From positions 1-64,000 of the forward strand of contig NZ_SRLE01000016.1 in NCBI RefSeq assembly GCF_004745945.1: a stretch of 64,000 bases of DNA. The letters run 5' to 3'. A program made the translations under genes and the position numbers. The stretch comes from Mangrovimicrobium sediminis (GTDB lineage Bacteria; Pseudomonadota; Gammaproteobacteria; Pseudomonadales; Halieaceae). This document shows, one piece after another, positions 53,365 through 61,680 of this stretch. Below the pieces are notes generated by a model. That model was given only the letters and a program-made list of their open reading frames with translations, was not told the origin of the DNA and ran no database searches. The stretch's first letter is position 1. Each line of letters opens with the position of its first letter.

Positions 53365-53482
53365 AAAGTGGGGTCAGATGCGACTTTAAATGATGGGTGA
53401 TGAAGTAACGGACTGCCGTTCGAGCCTTTCCTGGTCGTTCACCATTTCTTTCATCATTTAAAGTCGCATCTGACCCCACTTT
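53364..53482. repeat. GGGGTCAGA-family complete inverted-repeat element, 119 bp
   Basis: The cleanest copy: left AAAAGTGGGGTCAGATGCGA continuing to TTTAAATGATGG, right end the near-exact complement (53452-53482). A change of A to G (ATACGAC to ATGCGAC) is present in both arms, showing compensatory base change. The interior is about 55 bp. It starts at the antiporter stop codon. Confidence 0.92.
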
Positions 53483-53516
53483 CCGCCCCCAACTTCACAG
53501 GCTCGCTTCCCGGTTG

Positions 53517-53546
53517 TTGACACAGGCAATTTATTTCCATTATTCT
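53517..53546 (+). promoter_or_regulatory. Promoter of the ArsR-ArsI operon
   Basis: TTGACA (53517-53522) and TATTCT (53541-53546) are 18 bp apart. The -10 element ends six bases before the ArsR ATG, so the expected transcription start coincides with the first base of the start codon. No ribosome site is visible, so the message may be leaderless. Confidence 0.6.
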
Positions 53547-53552
53547 AGACAT

Positions 53553-53906
53553 ATGGACACGAGAGACGCTGTACCTCTGTTTGACACCCTGGCCCAGGAA
53601 ACCCGCCTGCGGGCGTTTCGCCTGCTGGTAAAGGCCGGCCCCGAAGGGTTGCCCGCCGGCGCCATCAGCGATGCGCTGGGCATCCCGCACAACACGATGT
53701 CATTCCACCTGGGCCACCTGGCCCGGGCGGGAATCGTCGCCTCACGCAAGGAGGGGCGCTCGGTCATCTACAGCGCCAGCTTCGAACTGGTGCGCGACCT
53801 GATCGCATTCATGGTCGAGGACTGCTGCAGCGCAGGCGTGGCGACGGTACGTACCGACAAGCGCAAAGGCTGCAGCGTGATCGAATTGTCCGACTTCTGC
53901 TGTTAA
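53553..53906 (+). CDS. arsR: ArsR-family metalloregulator
   Basis: A 117-aa winged-helix repressor. The recognition part is AISDALGIPHNTMSFHLGHL (about 34-53), then ASRKEGRSVIYSAS. The Cys that would bind trivalent arsenic are near the C-terminus (EDCCSAG about 90, and DFCC at the end) rather than in the DNA-binding helix, as in some unusual ArsR types with C-terminal Cys sites. The ATG at 53553 directly follows the -10 region. ArsI follows 23 bp later, so this is a small organoarsenical operon. Confidence 0.88.
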   Translation: MDTRDAVPLFDTLAQETRLRAFRLLVKAGPEGLPAGAISDALGIPHNTMSFHLGHLARAGIVASRKEGRSVIYSASFELVRDLIAFMVEDCCSAGVATVRTDKRKGCSVIELSDFCC

Positions 53907-53929
53907 CCAACTCCCGAAGGAGTAACACC

Positions 53930-54370
53930 ATGAAACGCATGCACATTCATGTCGGCGTCGAGCAACTCGACGATGGCGTCAGGTTCTACAGTGCCCTGTT
54001 CGGCGCCCAACCGGTGAAAGTGAAGGATGACTACGCCAAGTGGATGCTGGACGACCCCTGCATCAACTTCGCCATTTCAACCCGCGTCGGCGCCGGCGTG
54101 GATCACCTCGGCCTGCAGGTGGAGGAAACGACCGAACTGGACGCCGTGCGCGAACGCCTGAAGCAGGCGGATATGGCGCTGTTCGATGAAGGCGAAACCG
54201 TGTGCTGCTACGCCCGCTCGGAAAAATCCTGGGTCAGGGACCCAGCCGGCGTCGCCTGGGAGACCTACCAGACCATGGAAGATGTACAGTTGTTCGGCGA
54301 AAACCAAACGGCCGATGATGCGGCCTGTTGCGTACCGGCGCCCGACGCCACACAGTCCTGCTGCGGCTGA
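53930..54370 (+). CDS. arsI: ArsI/CadI-type C-As lyase (VOC-fold metalloenzyme)
   Basis: A 146-aa vicinal-oxygen-chelate protein. HIHVGVEQLDDGVRFYSALF (about 5-24) gives the first metal His; VDHLGLQVE (about 63) the second; and ETVCCYARSEKSWVRDP (about 87-103) holds the vicinal Cys pair that binds trivalent organoarsenicals in ArsI. The C-terminus has more Cys pairs (AACC, QSCCG). ArsI uses Fe(II) and O2 to remove the organic group from compounds such as MAs(III). GAAGGAG before the ATG. Co-transcribed with arsR; no arsenite pump or ArsM is in the window. Confidence 0.9.
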   Translation: MKRMHIHVGVEQLDDGVRFYSALFGAQPVKVKDDYAKWMLDDPCINFAISTRVGAGVDHLGLQVEETTELDAVRERLKQADMALFDEGETVCCYARSEKSWVRDPAGVAWETYQTMEDVQLFGENQTADDAACCVPAPDATQSCCG

Positions 54371-54440
54371 AAGCAGGCCAGAAAAAGTCTACTTGCTGCC
54401 CGCGCGGATACTCGCGACAGAAGACGCCCTGAAACAGACC

Positions 54441-54471
54441 TCAGTTTAAGTGGTTTCTGACACCACTCTTC
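54441..54471 (-). repeat. Degenerate GGGGTCAGA-family right half
   Basis: CAGTTTAAGTGGTTTCTGAC then ACCACTCTTCC aligns with the right ends at 53452 and 56472 with several substitutions. It lies at the 3' end of the FmdB-like gene, the same placement as the better copies. Confidence 0.5.
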
Positions 54472-54481
54472 CCGTCCGCAT

Positions 54482-54736
54482 TCAGATGCCGCAACCGCCG
54501 CCGGAGCAGCCGCCGCCGGTCATGCAGGGCGGGGCCTCGGGGTTTTTCAGGGCCGAGCTTTTCACCACCCCGCCGCCGCTGATCAGGCGGGTGACCTTGC
54601 TTGCGGGGTCGATCTCGCCCGGCGTCATGCCGAGCATCTCGCACAGTTCGCCCCAGGTGCCAAGACGCTGGGACATGGAGTGGCTGACTTCATAGACTTG
54701 CTGGTCCGCTTCACAGCGATAATCGTAACTGGGCAT
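54482..54736 (-). CDS. FmdB-like small zinc-ribbon protein, degenerate
   Basis: An 84-aa protein starting MPSYDYRCEADQQVYEV, the opening of the FmdB/putative regulatory zinc-ribbon family. The usual CxxC...CxxC ribbon is broken: only one Cys is in the N-terminal motif. The C-terminus is Gly/Cys-rich (GGGCSGGGCGI), which is common in this family. The ATG at 54736 follows AGGTGA. It is convergent with arsI. Function is unknown. Confidence 0.78.
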   Translation of the reverse strand: MPSYDYRCEADQQVYEVSHSMSQRLGTWGELCEMLGMTPGEIDPASKVTRLISGGGVVKSSALKNPEAPPCMTGGGCSGGGCGI

Positions 54737-54856
54737 TGCCGTCACCTGGTATTTACACAAGCGCGCCGGTTCCTCGGCGCTTTAATCCACACAGCAGGCA
54801 TGGATTTTACCCGGGTCGAGGGGCGCTGCACAGGGGCAGGCAACGGCGGCTAATTG

Positions 54857-56134
54857 CTACCCGCCAATGGTCGTGACCAGCTTGCCGAGGTCTCGGGTCT
54901 GCCAGACATTGAGCATCTTGGTCATCATGTGCAGTTGGATACGGGCATTCTCGTGTTGCTGGAACGCAACATCCCGGTAACTTTCCAGCGCATCGAGGTC
55001 CTCGATTTCCCGCTGGATCGCCAGCGGCGCACTCATGAAATAGGACACGCCAGCCAGCGCCAGCAACAGCAGCAGGTGGGTGCGCACTTCCTCCACCTGC
55101 AGACGGGGACCGCCATGGGCGGCGTAGGACTCGATGAACACACCGATGATCTCGTCGAGGTGATCGTTCCAGATAAACTGCTCGGCACCGCTGAGCGCAC
55201 CGCTGATCGACTGGGCAACACTCATCGGGCCGACCATCGCCCAGTCCAGCATCCCGCACCGCAACTCGCCTTCGGCATCGCGCCAGAACCAGCAGTTGTC
55301 GATGTTGGCGTTCCAGTGGCAAAGGGCGATGAAATCCGGGTTGCCGCCGAGCACTGCCCTGATACCGTCCTGCGCCGCAACCACGCGGGGAATGTCGTCC
55401 GTGAATTGCTGCTGGAACGCCCTGTCCCGAATATTCTCCGGAAAGAGTTGCGGATAGCGGTCGATGAAGTCAAACATGCGCTGGGCGCGCGGCAACAGTT
55501 TTTCCAGCGGGCTGCGCACCTGCAGCGCGGCGGCGGCCTGCTCGGCGTTGTACACGAAATAGCGGTCGAATTCCGGCGGGAGCCCGCCGGCACGGTGGGT
55601 ACCGGCGAGCCGGCCCAACGCGGTGACGATGGCGCGGTAGTGCGCCAGCGGGTCGGGGACGAGGTAGTCCATGCACTTGGGGTAGTGCGGCTCGAGGCCA
55701 TTATTGCCGAAGTCCAGGCATTCGGTAATGGTCAGCCCCGAGCAGGATTCCGGCTCCACATCCGCAAACAGGCACAACGGCACCGCCACCGGAAAACCCG
55801 GCGCGCGCGAGAGCACCGCGAAGCGCGTCTCGGAGAGCATCATGAAGCGCGCGCTGTCGCGCAGTTCGTCCTCGAAATTGCGCGAGAACTTGACGAACAG
55901 GCGCGTCGGAAGACTGGTATCGGGCGAAGCGTAGGTGACGTCCAGCAGTAACTTGTGTCCGGTGCCGCCGCCGGAAAACGGCCGGGCCGAATCGATTGCG
56001 GTGACGGCGTTATCCGCGCTCAAGCTACCTGCGGCGCGAAAAGCCCGGGTGAGAAACCCGGCGCCGCCGGCGAGCAACGTCTCGGCGTCGGCCGGAATGT
56101 CGATACCGAATTGTTCACCCCTGACCCAGTGCAT
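54857..56134 (-). CDS. APH-fold phosphotransferase-like protein with altered catalytic loop
   Basis: A 425-aa protein of the aminoglycoside/choline/EcKinase-like phosphotransferase superfamily. N-lobe region with GGGTGHKLLLDVTY (about 60-75) and the ATP-binding Lys candidate in RLFVKFSR (about 88). The Brenner loop reads CHWNANIDN (about 283-291), where active members have H-G-D: the catalytic Asp is Asn. The metal-binding Asp is kept in MLDWAMVG. This suggests a weak kinase or a pseudokinase. The ATG at 56134 with an upstream GGGGGAG is preferred; a GTG at 56164 is possible. Stands alone. Confidence 0.78.
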   Translation of the reverse strand: MHWVRGEQFGIDIPADAETLLAGGAGFLTRAFRAAGSLSADNAVTAIDSARPFSGGGTGHKLLLDVTYASPDTSLPTRLFVKFSRNFEDELRDSARFMMLSETRFAVLSRAPGFPVAVPLCLFADVEPESCSGLTITECLDFGNNGLEPHYPKCMDYLVPDPLAHYRAIVTALGRLAGTHRAGGLPPEFDRYFVYNAEQAAAALQVRSPLEKLLPRAQRMFDFIDRYPQLFPENIRDRAFQQQFTDDIPRVVAAQDGIRAVLGGNPDFIALCHWNANIDNCWFWRDAEGELRCGMLDWAMVGPMSVAQSISGALSGAEQFIWNDHLDEIIGVFIESYAAHGGPRLQVEEVRTHLLLLLALAGVSYFMSAPLAIQREIEDLDALESYRDVAFQQHENARIQLHMMTKMLNVWQTRDLGKLVTTIGG

Positions 56135-56220
56135 CGCCAATGTGCTCTCCCCCGTAACAATCACGAACCGTCAAACGCGTCGCATTATCCAGCAGTGATG
56201 CGCAGGGGGCAAAGCGGGAC

Positions 56221-56415
56221 TCAGGTTTCGTTTTCGTCGTGCACGGTCACCGCCACATCGCCGCGTTCGTCCGTGGCGATACGGAACGTGATGGGTCGGC
56301 AGCAGACCTGGCAGTCTTCGATGTACTCCTGCCCGATTTCCTCTACATCCACGAGCACTTCAATACGCTCGGCGCAGTACGGGCAGTAGACGGCAATTTC
56401 CGAAAGTTGGTCCAT
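56221..56415 (-). CDS. CPXCG-motif cysteine-rich small protein
   Basis: A 64-aa protein with CPYC (about 11-14) and DCQVCCRP (about 34-41) flanking an acidic middle, which forms a zinc ribbon. The family is widespread in gammaproteobacteria and uncharacterised. It is short enough to be missed by automatic callers but length and motif are exact. It lies between the phosphotransferase gene and a repeat half element. Confidence 0.88.
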   Translation of the reverse strand: MDQLSEIAVYCPYCAERIEVLVDVEEIGQEYIEDCQVCCRPITFRIATDERGDVAVTVHDENET

Positions 56416-56471
56416 GCTTTCCAGTATCTATACCTTGGAGGATTTCGGTGGCTGAAATCGCAAACACGCAT

Positions 56472-56503
56472 CCATCAGTTTAAGTCGTATCAGACCCCAC
56501 TTT
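56472..56503 (-). repeat. GGGGTCAGA-family right half, overlapping a gene end
   Basis: CATCAGTTTAAGTCGTATCA then GACCCCACTTTCC matches right ends elsewhere. No left partner is nearby. The stop codon and last codons of the amidohydrolase gene (encoding KVGSDTT) lie inside the repeat. Confidence 0.85.
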
Positions 56504-57376
56504 CCAATCGAGCCAGGTGCGGGCTGTTGCACCAAGCAGCGCCTGCTTTTCCGACGGGGAAACGCCGGCCAGGCCGCGCAGCCCGAACAACAGTTCGGCC
56601 CAGCTTTCGCCGGTCTGGTTGGCGGTGACATCGCTGGCCCACATGACGCGTTGCGCTCCGAAGGCATCGAGCACGCGTCGCAGGTAAGGCCCAAGAGCGT
56701 CGCTGGGATAGCCGGGCGATTCGAACATGGCCGGTGCGTGGGCCCACTTGAATGCCACGTTGGGAAAGGCCGACAGCGCCAGGATATCGTCGAAGCTCCG
56801 CTGCCATTGCGCGGGGTCCTGCACCGAGGAATCCCGCCCGGTGGCGCGCGCCATCGCCGGACTGGTCAAGCCGCAGTGATCGATGACGATACGCAGGTCG
56901 GGAAACTTGGAAGCATAACGGCCTATGGCCTGCGCCTGTCCGGGGGCGAACACGAACAGCGGCAGCGCGGCAGCAAGACACGCTGCACACACCGCGTCGT
57001 ACTCGCCCTGCGCGAAGGCGCTTGCCTCCAGCTGAGAAATACCCGGGGTCACTCGCACGGCCCTGGCATATGGCGCTTCTCCGGCCATGCGCACGATGGC
57101 CTCGAGTTCGCTGTCGCGACGGTCCACGCGCACCAGGTAGGAAAAACGGGACGGGTGCAGCATGGCAGCCAGCTCCGCAGTGGGCTGTAGTGGGCGGAAG
57201 ACGCCATTCGGCAGCAGGTAGCCCGGGTCGCCATTGCCGCTGCTCATCCAGTATTCATCGACCAGCACCGAGCGAATGCCGAGTGCATCCATGGCGGCCA
57301 GGCAATGCTCTATACCACCCGGCCCGATATGCACCTGCGCATCAACGATATCAGGCACAATTGTGTCTTCGGTCAT
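56480..57376 (-). CDS. Amidohydrolase-2-family metal-dependent hydrolase
   Basis: A 298-aa TIM-barrel protein. The N-terminal IVDAQVHIGPGG (about 9-20) has the H of the metal site with Gln in place of the first His of HxH; RIVIDHCGL (about 175) supplies another His, and RVMWASDVTANQ (about 255) the late Asp. Length is typical of the ACMSD-related/2-pyrone-4,6-dicarboxylate lactonase-like group. The ATG at 57376 is preferred; in-frame upstream sequence has no coding character. Its C-terminal seven or so residues come from a repeat element, so the original C-terminus was probably replaced. Confidence 0.8.
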   Translation of the reverse strand: MTEDTIVPDIVDAQVHIGPGGIEHCLAAMDALGIRSVLVDEYWMSSGNGDPGYLLPNGVFRPLQPTAELAAMLHPSRFSYLVRVDRRDSELEAIVRMAGEAPYARAVRVTPGISQLEASAFAQGEYDAVCAACLAAALPLFVFAPGQAQAIGRYASKFPDLRIVIDHCGLTSPAMARATGRDSSVQDPAQWQRSFDDILALSAFPNVAFKWAHAPAMFESPGYPSDALGPYLRRVLDAFGAQRVMWASDVTANQTGESWAELLFGLRGLAGVSPSEKQALLGATARTWLDWKVGSDTT

Positions 57377-57571
57377 TCTTATGTTTCCTGCCTTCGCGAC
57401 CGCCACCAGTTTAGCGGGGAATCGTCGTACATGTCGCATGGCATGCCTGCCCGCAGCCACAGGCAAACGCGACTGACGCATGCCCACACCGACACCCATC
57501 CACGGTTTGTTATAGTGACCAACAAAAACCCACAGCGGAAAAACAAGAGACCACCACCAGGGGAGCGCAGC

Positions 57572-58498
57572 ATGCCAGCTGGAAAACAACGATTCATCCT
57601 CAAGGCCAGCGTCACATTCATTATCTTGGTCGGACTGATCTCACTGGCCGGCATAAGCGTGAACGCAACCACCACCCGCTTCGGCAACATCGGCTGGGCT
57701 TTCTGGCTGCCGGGTCTGTTCCTGCTGATCGCCGGCATCGTCGCCACCTGGGGCAGTGCAACCAGCCTGCTTGACGCACGGGCTCTGCGCGCACACCGCG
57801 CAAACCCGCTGGACACGTTTAGCGACGGCCAGACGCTGGCACTGACCGGGCAGGTTATCGTCGACGGGGACGTACCCACTGCTCCCTACAGCGGCACGCC
57901 CTGCGCTGCCTACAGCTACCAGGTCTCAGGCCAGCGTCGCGGCGCCGGCTCGAGTTCCAGCGATTACCGGCAGCAACTGTGCCTGCTGGGTTACAGGCTG
58001 GCCAACGCGGCGCTGGATACAGGCGCAAGGCGATTCCCACTGCTCGCGATTCCCGACGTGGATGACGAGTTTCGTGCCACCAGCCTGGGCGGCGAATGGG
58101 GCGACGCTGCCCTGGTCCACATCCGCAGCGCCGCCGAGGCATGGACCAGCAACAGCGAGGCCGAGGCGCGCGGTGCACTGGAGGACGCGCGCCGCAACAC
58201 AATAGCACCGCAATCGGCAGACCTGTTCGTCGTCTCGACAGCGACCGGTGCGAACCAGATCAGTATCCTAGAAGACACGCTGCCGGTCGCTACCACGATC
58301 ACCATTCTCGGCACCTACGCCAGCGGCAGTGAGGGGCTGGACGGGCGCCGTATCGGCGGGATGAAAGCTTTCCCGGGCGACATCGACGAACGCCTCCAGG
58401 TGCTCGACCTTGAGTGGCGCAAGGGCCTTAAAGTCGGCCTGCCCCTGCTGGCGGTCGGCCTCGCCCTGCTCACTCCGGCCTGGTGGTGGCCAGCCTAG
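57572..58498 (+). CDS. GIDE-like membrane protein
   Basis: A 308-aa inner-membrane protein. Two N-terminal transmembrane helices (about 9-30 and 38-62), a soluble middle, and a C-terminal helix (about 290-306). The middle (LALTGQVIVDGDVPTAPYSG, then CAAYSYQVSG) resembles the GIDE/MUL1-type domain of E3 ubiquitin-ligase relatives found in many bacteria without the RING finger. Function in bacteria is unknown to me. The ATG at 57572 follows GGGGAG. Its last 231 bp overlap, on the other strand, the 3' end of the next gene. Confidence 0.7.
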   Translation: MPAGKQRFILKASVTFIILVGLISLAGISVNATTTRFGNIGWAFWLPGLFLLIAGIVATWGSATSLLDARALRAHRANPLDTFSDGQTLALTGQVIVDGDVPTAPYSGTPCAAYSYQVSGQRRGAGSSSSDYRQQLCLLGYRLANAALDTGARRFPLLAIPDVDDEFRATSLGGEWGDAALVHIRSAAEAWTSNSEAEARGALEDARRNTIAPQSADLFVVSTATGANQISILEDTLPVATTITILGTYASGSEGLDGRRIGGMKAFPGDIDERLQVLDLEWRKGLKVGLPLLAVGLALLTPAWWWPA

Positions 58499-59149
58499 CG
58501 CCACGGCATCGCGCTTCAGGTTCCGGGCATGCTCCCAGATGCCGGTGCGCTCCACCCCCTCGTACCAGTCCACGAACCTGCGCCGGTAGTCCTCCCAGGG
58601 CTGATCGAGATGCGACCTGGGGTCCTCACTTAAACCGTAGGCCATACCCTCAATCCACCACTGCGGCTGCAGCAGGCAGTGCACGACCCCTAACTCCTGC
58701 ACCTGCAACTGGTGGATCAATTCGTGACGAACGTAGTGCGCTTCCCAGGCCCTGGGGCTGAAGGCGCTGCCGGCGCCACCGAAGGTCACCGCGGAGCGCT
58801 CGCCCAGGCCAAAGGCCCGCGCGCAGTCCCAGGAACTGCAAAAAACGGTGCGCGGTAGAGCATCGAACGCTGCCAGTTCCTTCTCCACAAACTCGATAGC
58901 CTGCCCGCGCAGTGAGCGCGCTTCTTCCAGCCTGTCGAGTGAATCGACACACAGACCGTCTTCCATACACTGAACTCCCGCAAACGCGGGTGCCAGCAAT
59001 CGCGCTGGTTTCACCACTATCCATGACGCGGCGGGGACAATCACCAGCAGGAGGAAACACGTCTTCAACAGCCGCACACACGGGCTGTATACCCTTGCCC
59101 ACCCGCTTTTCAACGAATTCGTCACGTCGGTTTCCCGCCTGCCCGCCAT
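58268..59149 (-). CDS. HExxH zinc-metallopeptidase-like membrane-anchored protein
   Basis: A 293-aa protein with one N-terminal membrane helix or signal anchor (LLKTCFLLLVIVPAASWIVV, about 30-49) and a periplasmic domain with RHELIHQLQVQELG (about 140-153), an HExxH zinc motif, then WWIEGMAYGLSED whose Glu could be the third ligand. This arrangement occurs in gluzincin-like proteins of unknown role. The C-terminal 75 residues are read antisense to the GIDE-like gene and are Gln/Arg/Gly-rich, so the true domain may end near 58500 and the rest be a read-on tail. Start uncertain: ATG 59149, or GTG 59125. Confidence 0.6.
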   Translation of the reverse strand: MAGRRETDVTNSLKSGWARVYSPCVRLLKTCFLLLVIVPAASWIVVKPARLLAPAFAGVQCMEDGLCVDSLDRLEEARSLRGQAIEFVEKELAAFDALPRTVFCSSWDCARAFGLGERSAVTFGGAGSAFSPRAWEAHYVRHELIHQLQVQELGVVHCLLQPQWWIEGMAYGLSEDPRSHLDQPWEDYRRRFVDWYEGVERTGIWEHARNLKRDAVALGWPPPGRSEQGEADRQQGQADFKALAPLKVEHLEAFVDVARESFHPADTAPVQPLTAAGVGAENGDRGSDRQRVF

Positions 59150-59371
59150 GCAAGTTTGTGCATCCGCAATTCCCGAGTACACGCTCTATGCTTCCGACCC
59201 GATTTCCGCCCAGGAGTTTTACCGCGTTACCTTTCGCCAACCCATTCCGCTAACACCCACTCGGCTTTAGGTAAGTCCGCGTAATCGCGGCAGCGAATAC
59301 CCTGAACTACCTTCCTGCGCACCGGCCATCAGAGCCACCACATATTCGTGTCCGCAAGACAGGAGCTAGCA

Positions 59372-61612
59372 ATGGTTAATAAAAGGAATCCATCACCCAA
59401 GGGAACACTGCCCGTTACATTCGTCGGTCGCGAGGACGGCGAGGAGACGCCGTGTTTCGCCGCCTACCTGATCGATGACAATGGCCGACCGGTGAAGAAA
59501 ATCGGCCAGTACAACGGCGAGGGCATCAGGCTCGATGTCGGCCGGGACGACGTCGTTGGCTTCGGTCCCGACGTCGAGGACCTTGGGTCGCTGTCGCGCA
59601 GCTCGCTCACGCAATACCGAGTGGCACAGTACGCCGAGAGCTGGAAAGCGCAGGGCATCGTGCTGCCGCGCCCGGTGTGGGAGCTGTTTTTCCTGCCGCT
59701 GGTATGTGTGACCGGCAGCGTGAAAAAGTGCAGCCCCTGGTTCTGGAAGGTCATCGACGACTTCCAGCTGCAACCGGTGGTGGCGGCGATCAACGAATTC
59801 AACATTCGCCCGATCAGCTACGACTTTCAGCCGCAACTGCACTTCCCGGTCACCTGCCAGACCATCTGCGATGGCGAGGTCGAGATCTACGAGCGCGAAT
59901 GCTGCTGCCATGAGATCCTCATTCCGGACCTGGTCTGGCGCCTGCGGGATATTCTCGAAGTGCTGCCGATTCCCATTCCGGACCCCATCCCGGACCCGAT
60001 TCCCGACCCGTTCCCGGGGCCGATCAAGCGTCCGCTGCCGGGGCCGGACCCGCTGCCTGACTTCGACCTGGCCAGGGGCAAGTCGGTGGCGCGCGCGATC
60101 GAGAAAGCACCGGCCAGGCTCGACCTCAACGCCGTGCCCCCGGAGCGCCTGCTGCGCGACTACCAGGCGCTGATCGCCATGCCCGAGGCAGAGGCGCAAA
60201 AATACGTGCATGCGCGTCCCTACCTGCTGGCGATCCACTGCCATTGCAGCGTGCGCAAGGTCGGCCAGGCGCCGATCCAGCCCGGCGGCACGTTCAGCTT
60301 CTGCTACCCGCTGTACCCGATCATCCTCTACCCGTACCACCACTGCGTGCGCACCTATGCCTACGTGGTGAAGCAGGTGATCAACGGGGTCTCCACCGTG
60401 GTCTACGACGGACTCGCCGCCAACGAGTACTTCGCCGCGGGTGAGCCGGCCGAGATCCATACCTACAACTCCAAGGCGCGCACCTGTACCGATGGTCCCG
60501 GCGAACCGCCCCCCGGCGGCGACCTGCCCTTTGTCATGCTCGAGCACGTCGGCCAGTACGGCACCTTCCACCACAACTTCCCGGTACAGACCGGCGTCTC
60601 GCAACTGGCGGCGCTGGATGCCAACGACGGTACCTACACCACGGGTTATGCGCCGGACTGCCCCTGGGGCGGCGCGCTGGGCCTGCGCCTGTGGGTATCA
60701 CCGGAACTACAGGGCGTGGTCGAGTACTACCGCATCAAGGCTGTACCGGTGAACGACGCCGGCCAGCCGGTCGGTGCACCTGAAGTGCTGGACGACCCTG
60801 TGAGCTGGAGCAAGCTGGTCACCCTGCCCGGCGGCGATATCGTCGCGGCATCGGAAGCGCTGGGACCGGTGCCGCCGGTGGGCGGCGAGAGCGGCCTGTA
60901 CCGCGTGCCCTACTGGAGCTCGCCGGACCACCGCTACCTCTCCGGGCAGTACCACCAGGTCTGGTATACCGACCGCGACTTCGATAGCGGCAAGCACATG
61001 CTGATCGTGGAAGTGTTCGACGCCGGCGGCAACCAGTTGAAGCCCAATGGCGCAGCTGGCCCCGGCAACAACGCCAACTTCCAGTTCCGCCGCTGGGTGT
61101 CCGCCGCGAATACCGACCCGGTGCCGTTTGCGGACCTCGCCCACGCGTTCTGGTTGGACAACATCCCGGTCTCCGGCGACATCGTCGACCTGCGCCTGAA
61201 CGGCGCGCCGAACACCGCCGAGTGCCAGTTCCTCACCGGCACATCCACCAGCACCTTCTCGATCGGTTTTCGCGCATACCACGTCAATGGCGTGGAGCAT
61301 GCGGGGGATGGCGACGACAACTCCTTCATGCGCCGCTACAGCATCAGCTGGCAACGCGGCCTGAACGGGAGTTCGGGGAGCCTCGGTTTCGCACCGGGCG
61401 TGGCGCCGGCCAGTGATCACACCGACGTCGGTGAAACCGGCGGACCGGTGGCTTCCGGCACGCAGACCTTCGGCACCATGCTCGGCGGCAAGCCCAAGTG
61501 CACGTTCAGCGTACACCTGCACGTGCAGGCGAAGCACTTTACCGGCAAGAGCCGCATCCAGGGCTACGACTACCACGAGACGGCGTCGTTTGCGCTCGAG
61601 CAGGGAGTCTGA
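59372..61612 (+). CDS. Large protein of unknown family, 746 aa
   Basis: I recognise no family. The ATG at 59372 follows AGGAGC. No signal peptide. Residues about 1-65 are beta-rich (VTFVGREDGEETPCFAAYLI); about 65-200 include a Cys-rich stretch (CQTICDGEVEIYERECCCHE); about 210-240 are a Pro-Asp linker of repeated IPDP units followed by PLPGPDPLPD; about 280-400 carry HCHCSVRKVG and YPIILYPYHHCVRTYAY; the remainder (about 400-746) is beta-rich with many aromatic residues. The order suggests several beta-sandwich domains joined by a stiff linker, as in surface or particle proteins. Neighbours give no functional hint. Confidence 0.75.
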   Translation: MVNKRNPSPKGTLPVTFVGREDGEETPCFAAYLIDDNGRPVKKIGQYNGEGIRLDVGRDDVVGFGPDVEDLGSLSRSSLTQYRVAQYAESWKAQGIVLPRPVWELFFLPLVCVTGSVKKCSPWFWKVIDDFQLQPVVAAINEFNIRPISYDFQPQLHFPVTCQTICDGEVEIYERECCCHEILIPDLVWRLRDILEVLPIPIPDPIPDPIPDPFPGPIKRPLPGPDPLPDFDLARGKSVARAIEKAPARLDLNAVPPERLLRDYQALIAMPEAEAQKYVHARPYLLAIHCHCSVRKVGQAPIQPGGTFSFCYPLYPIILYPYHHCVRTYAYVVKQVINGVSTVVYDGLAANEYFAAGEPAEIHTYNSKARTCTDGPGEPPPGGDLPFVMLEHVGQYGTFHHNFPVQTGVSQLAALDANDGTYTTGYAPDCPWGGALGLRLWVSPELQGVVEYYRIKAVPVNDAGQPVGAPEVLDDPVSWSKLVTLPGGDIVAASEALGPVPPVGGESGLYRVPYWSSPDHRYLSGQYHQVWYTDRDFDSGKHMLIVEVFDAGGNQLKPNGAAGPGNNANFQFRRWVSAANTDPVPFADLAHAFWLDNIPVSGDIVDLRLNGAPNTAECQFLTGTSTSTFSIGFRAYHVNGVEHAGDGDDNSFMRRYSISWQRGLNGSSGSLGFAPGVAPASDHTDVGETGGPVASGTQTFGTMLGGKPKCTFSVHLHVQAKHFTGKSRIQGYDYHETASFALEQGV

Positions 61613-61680
61613 GTCAGCCTGCCCGAACCGGCTATTAGTCGGGGGACCTATACGCGCGGCGGAATAGCCGCGCGACATCT

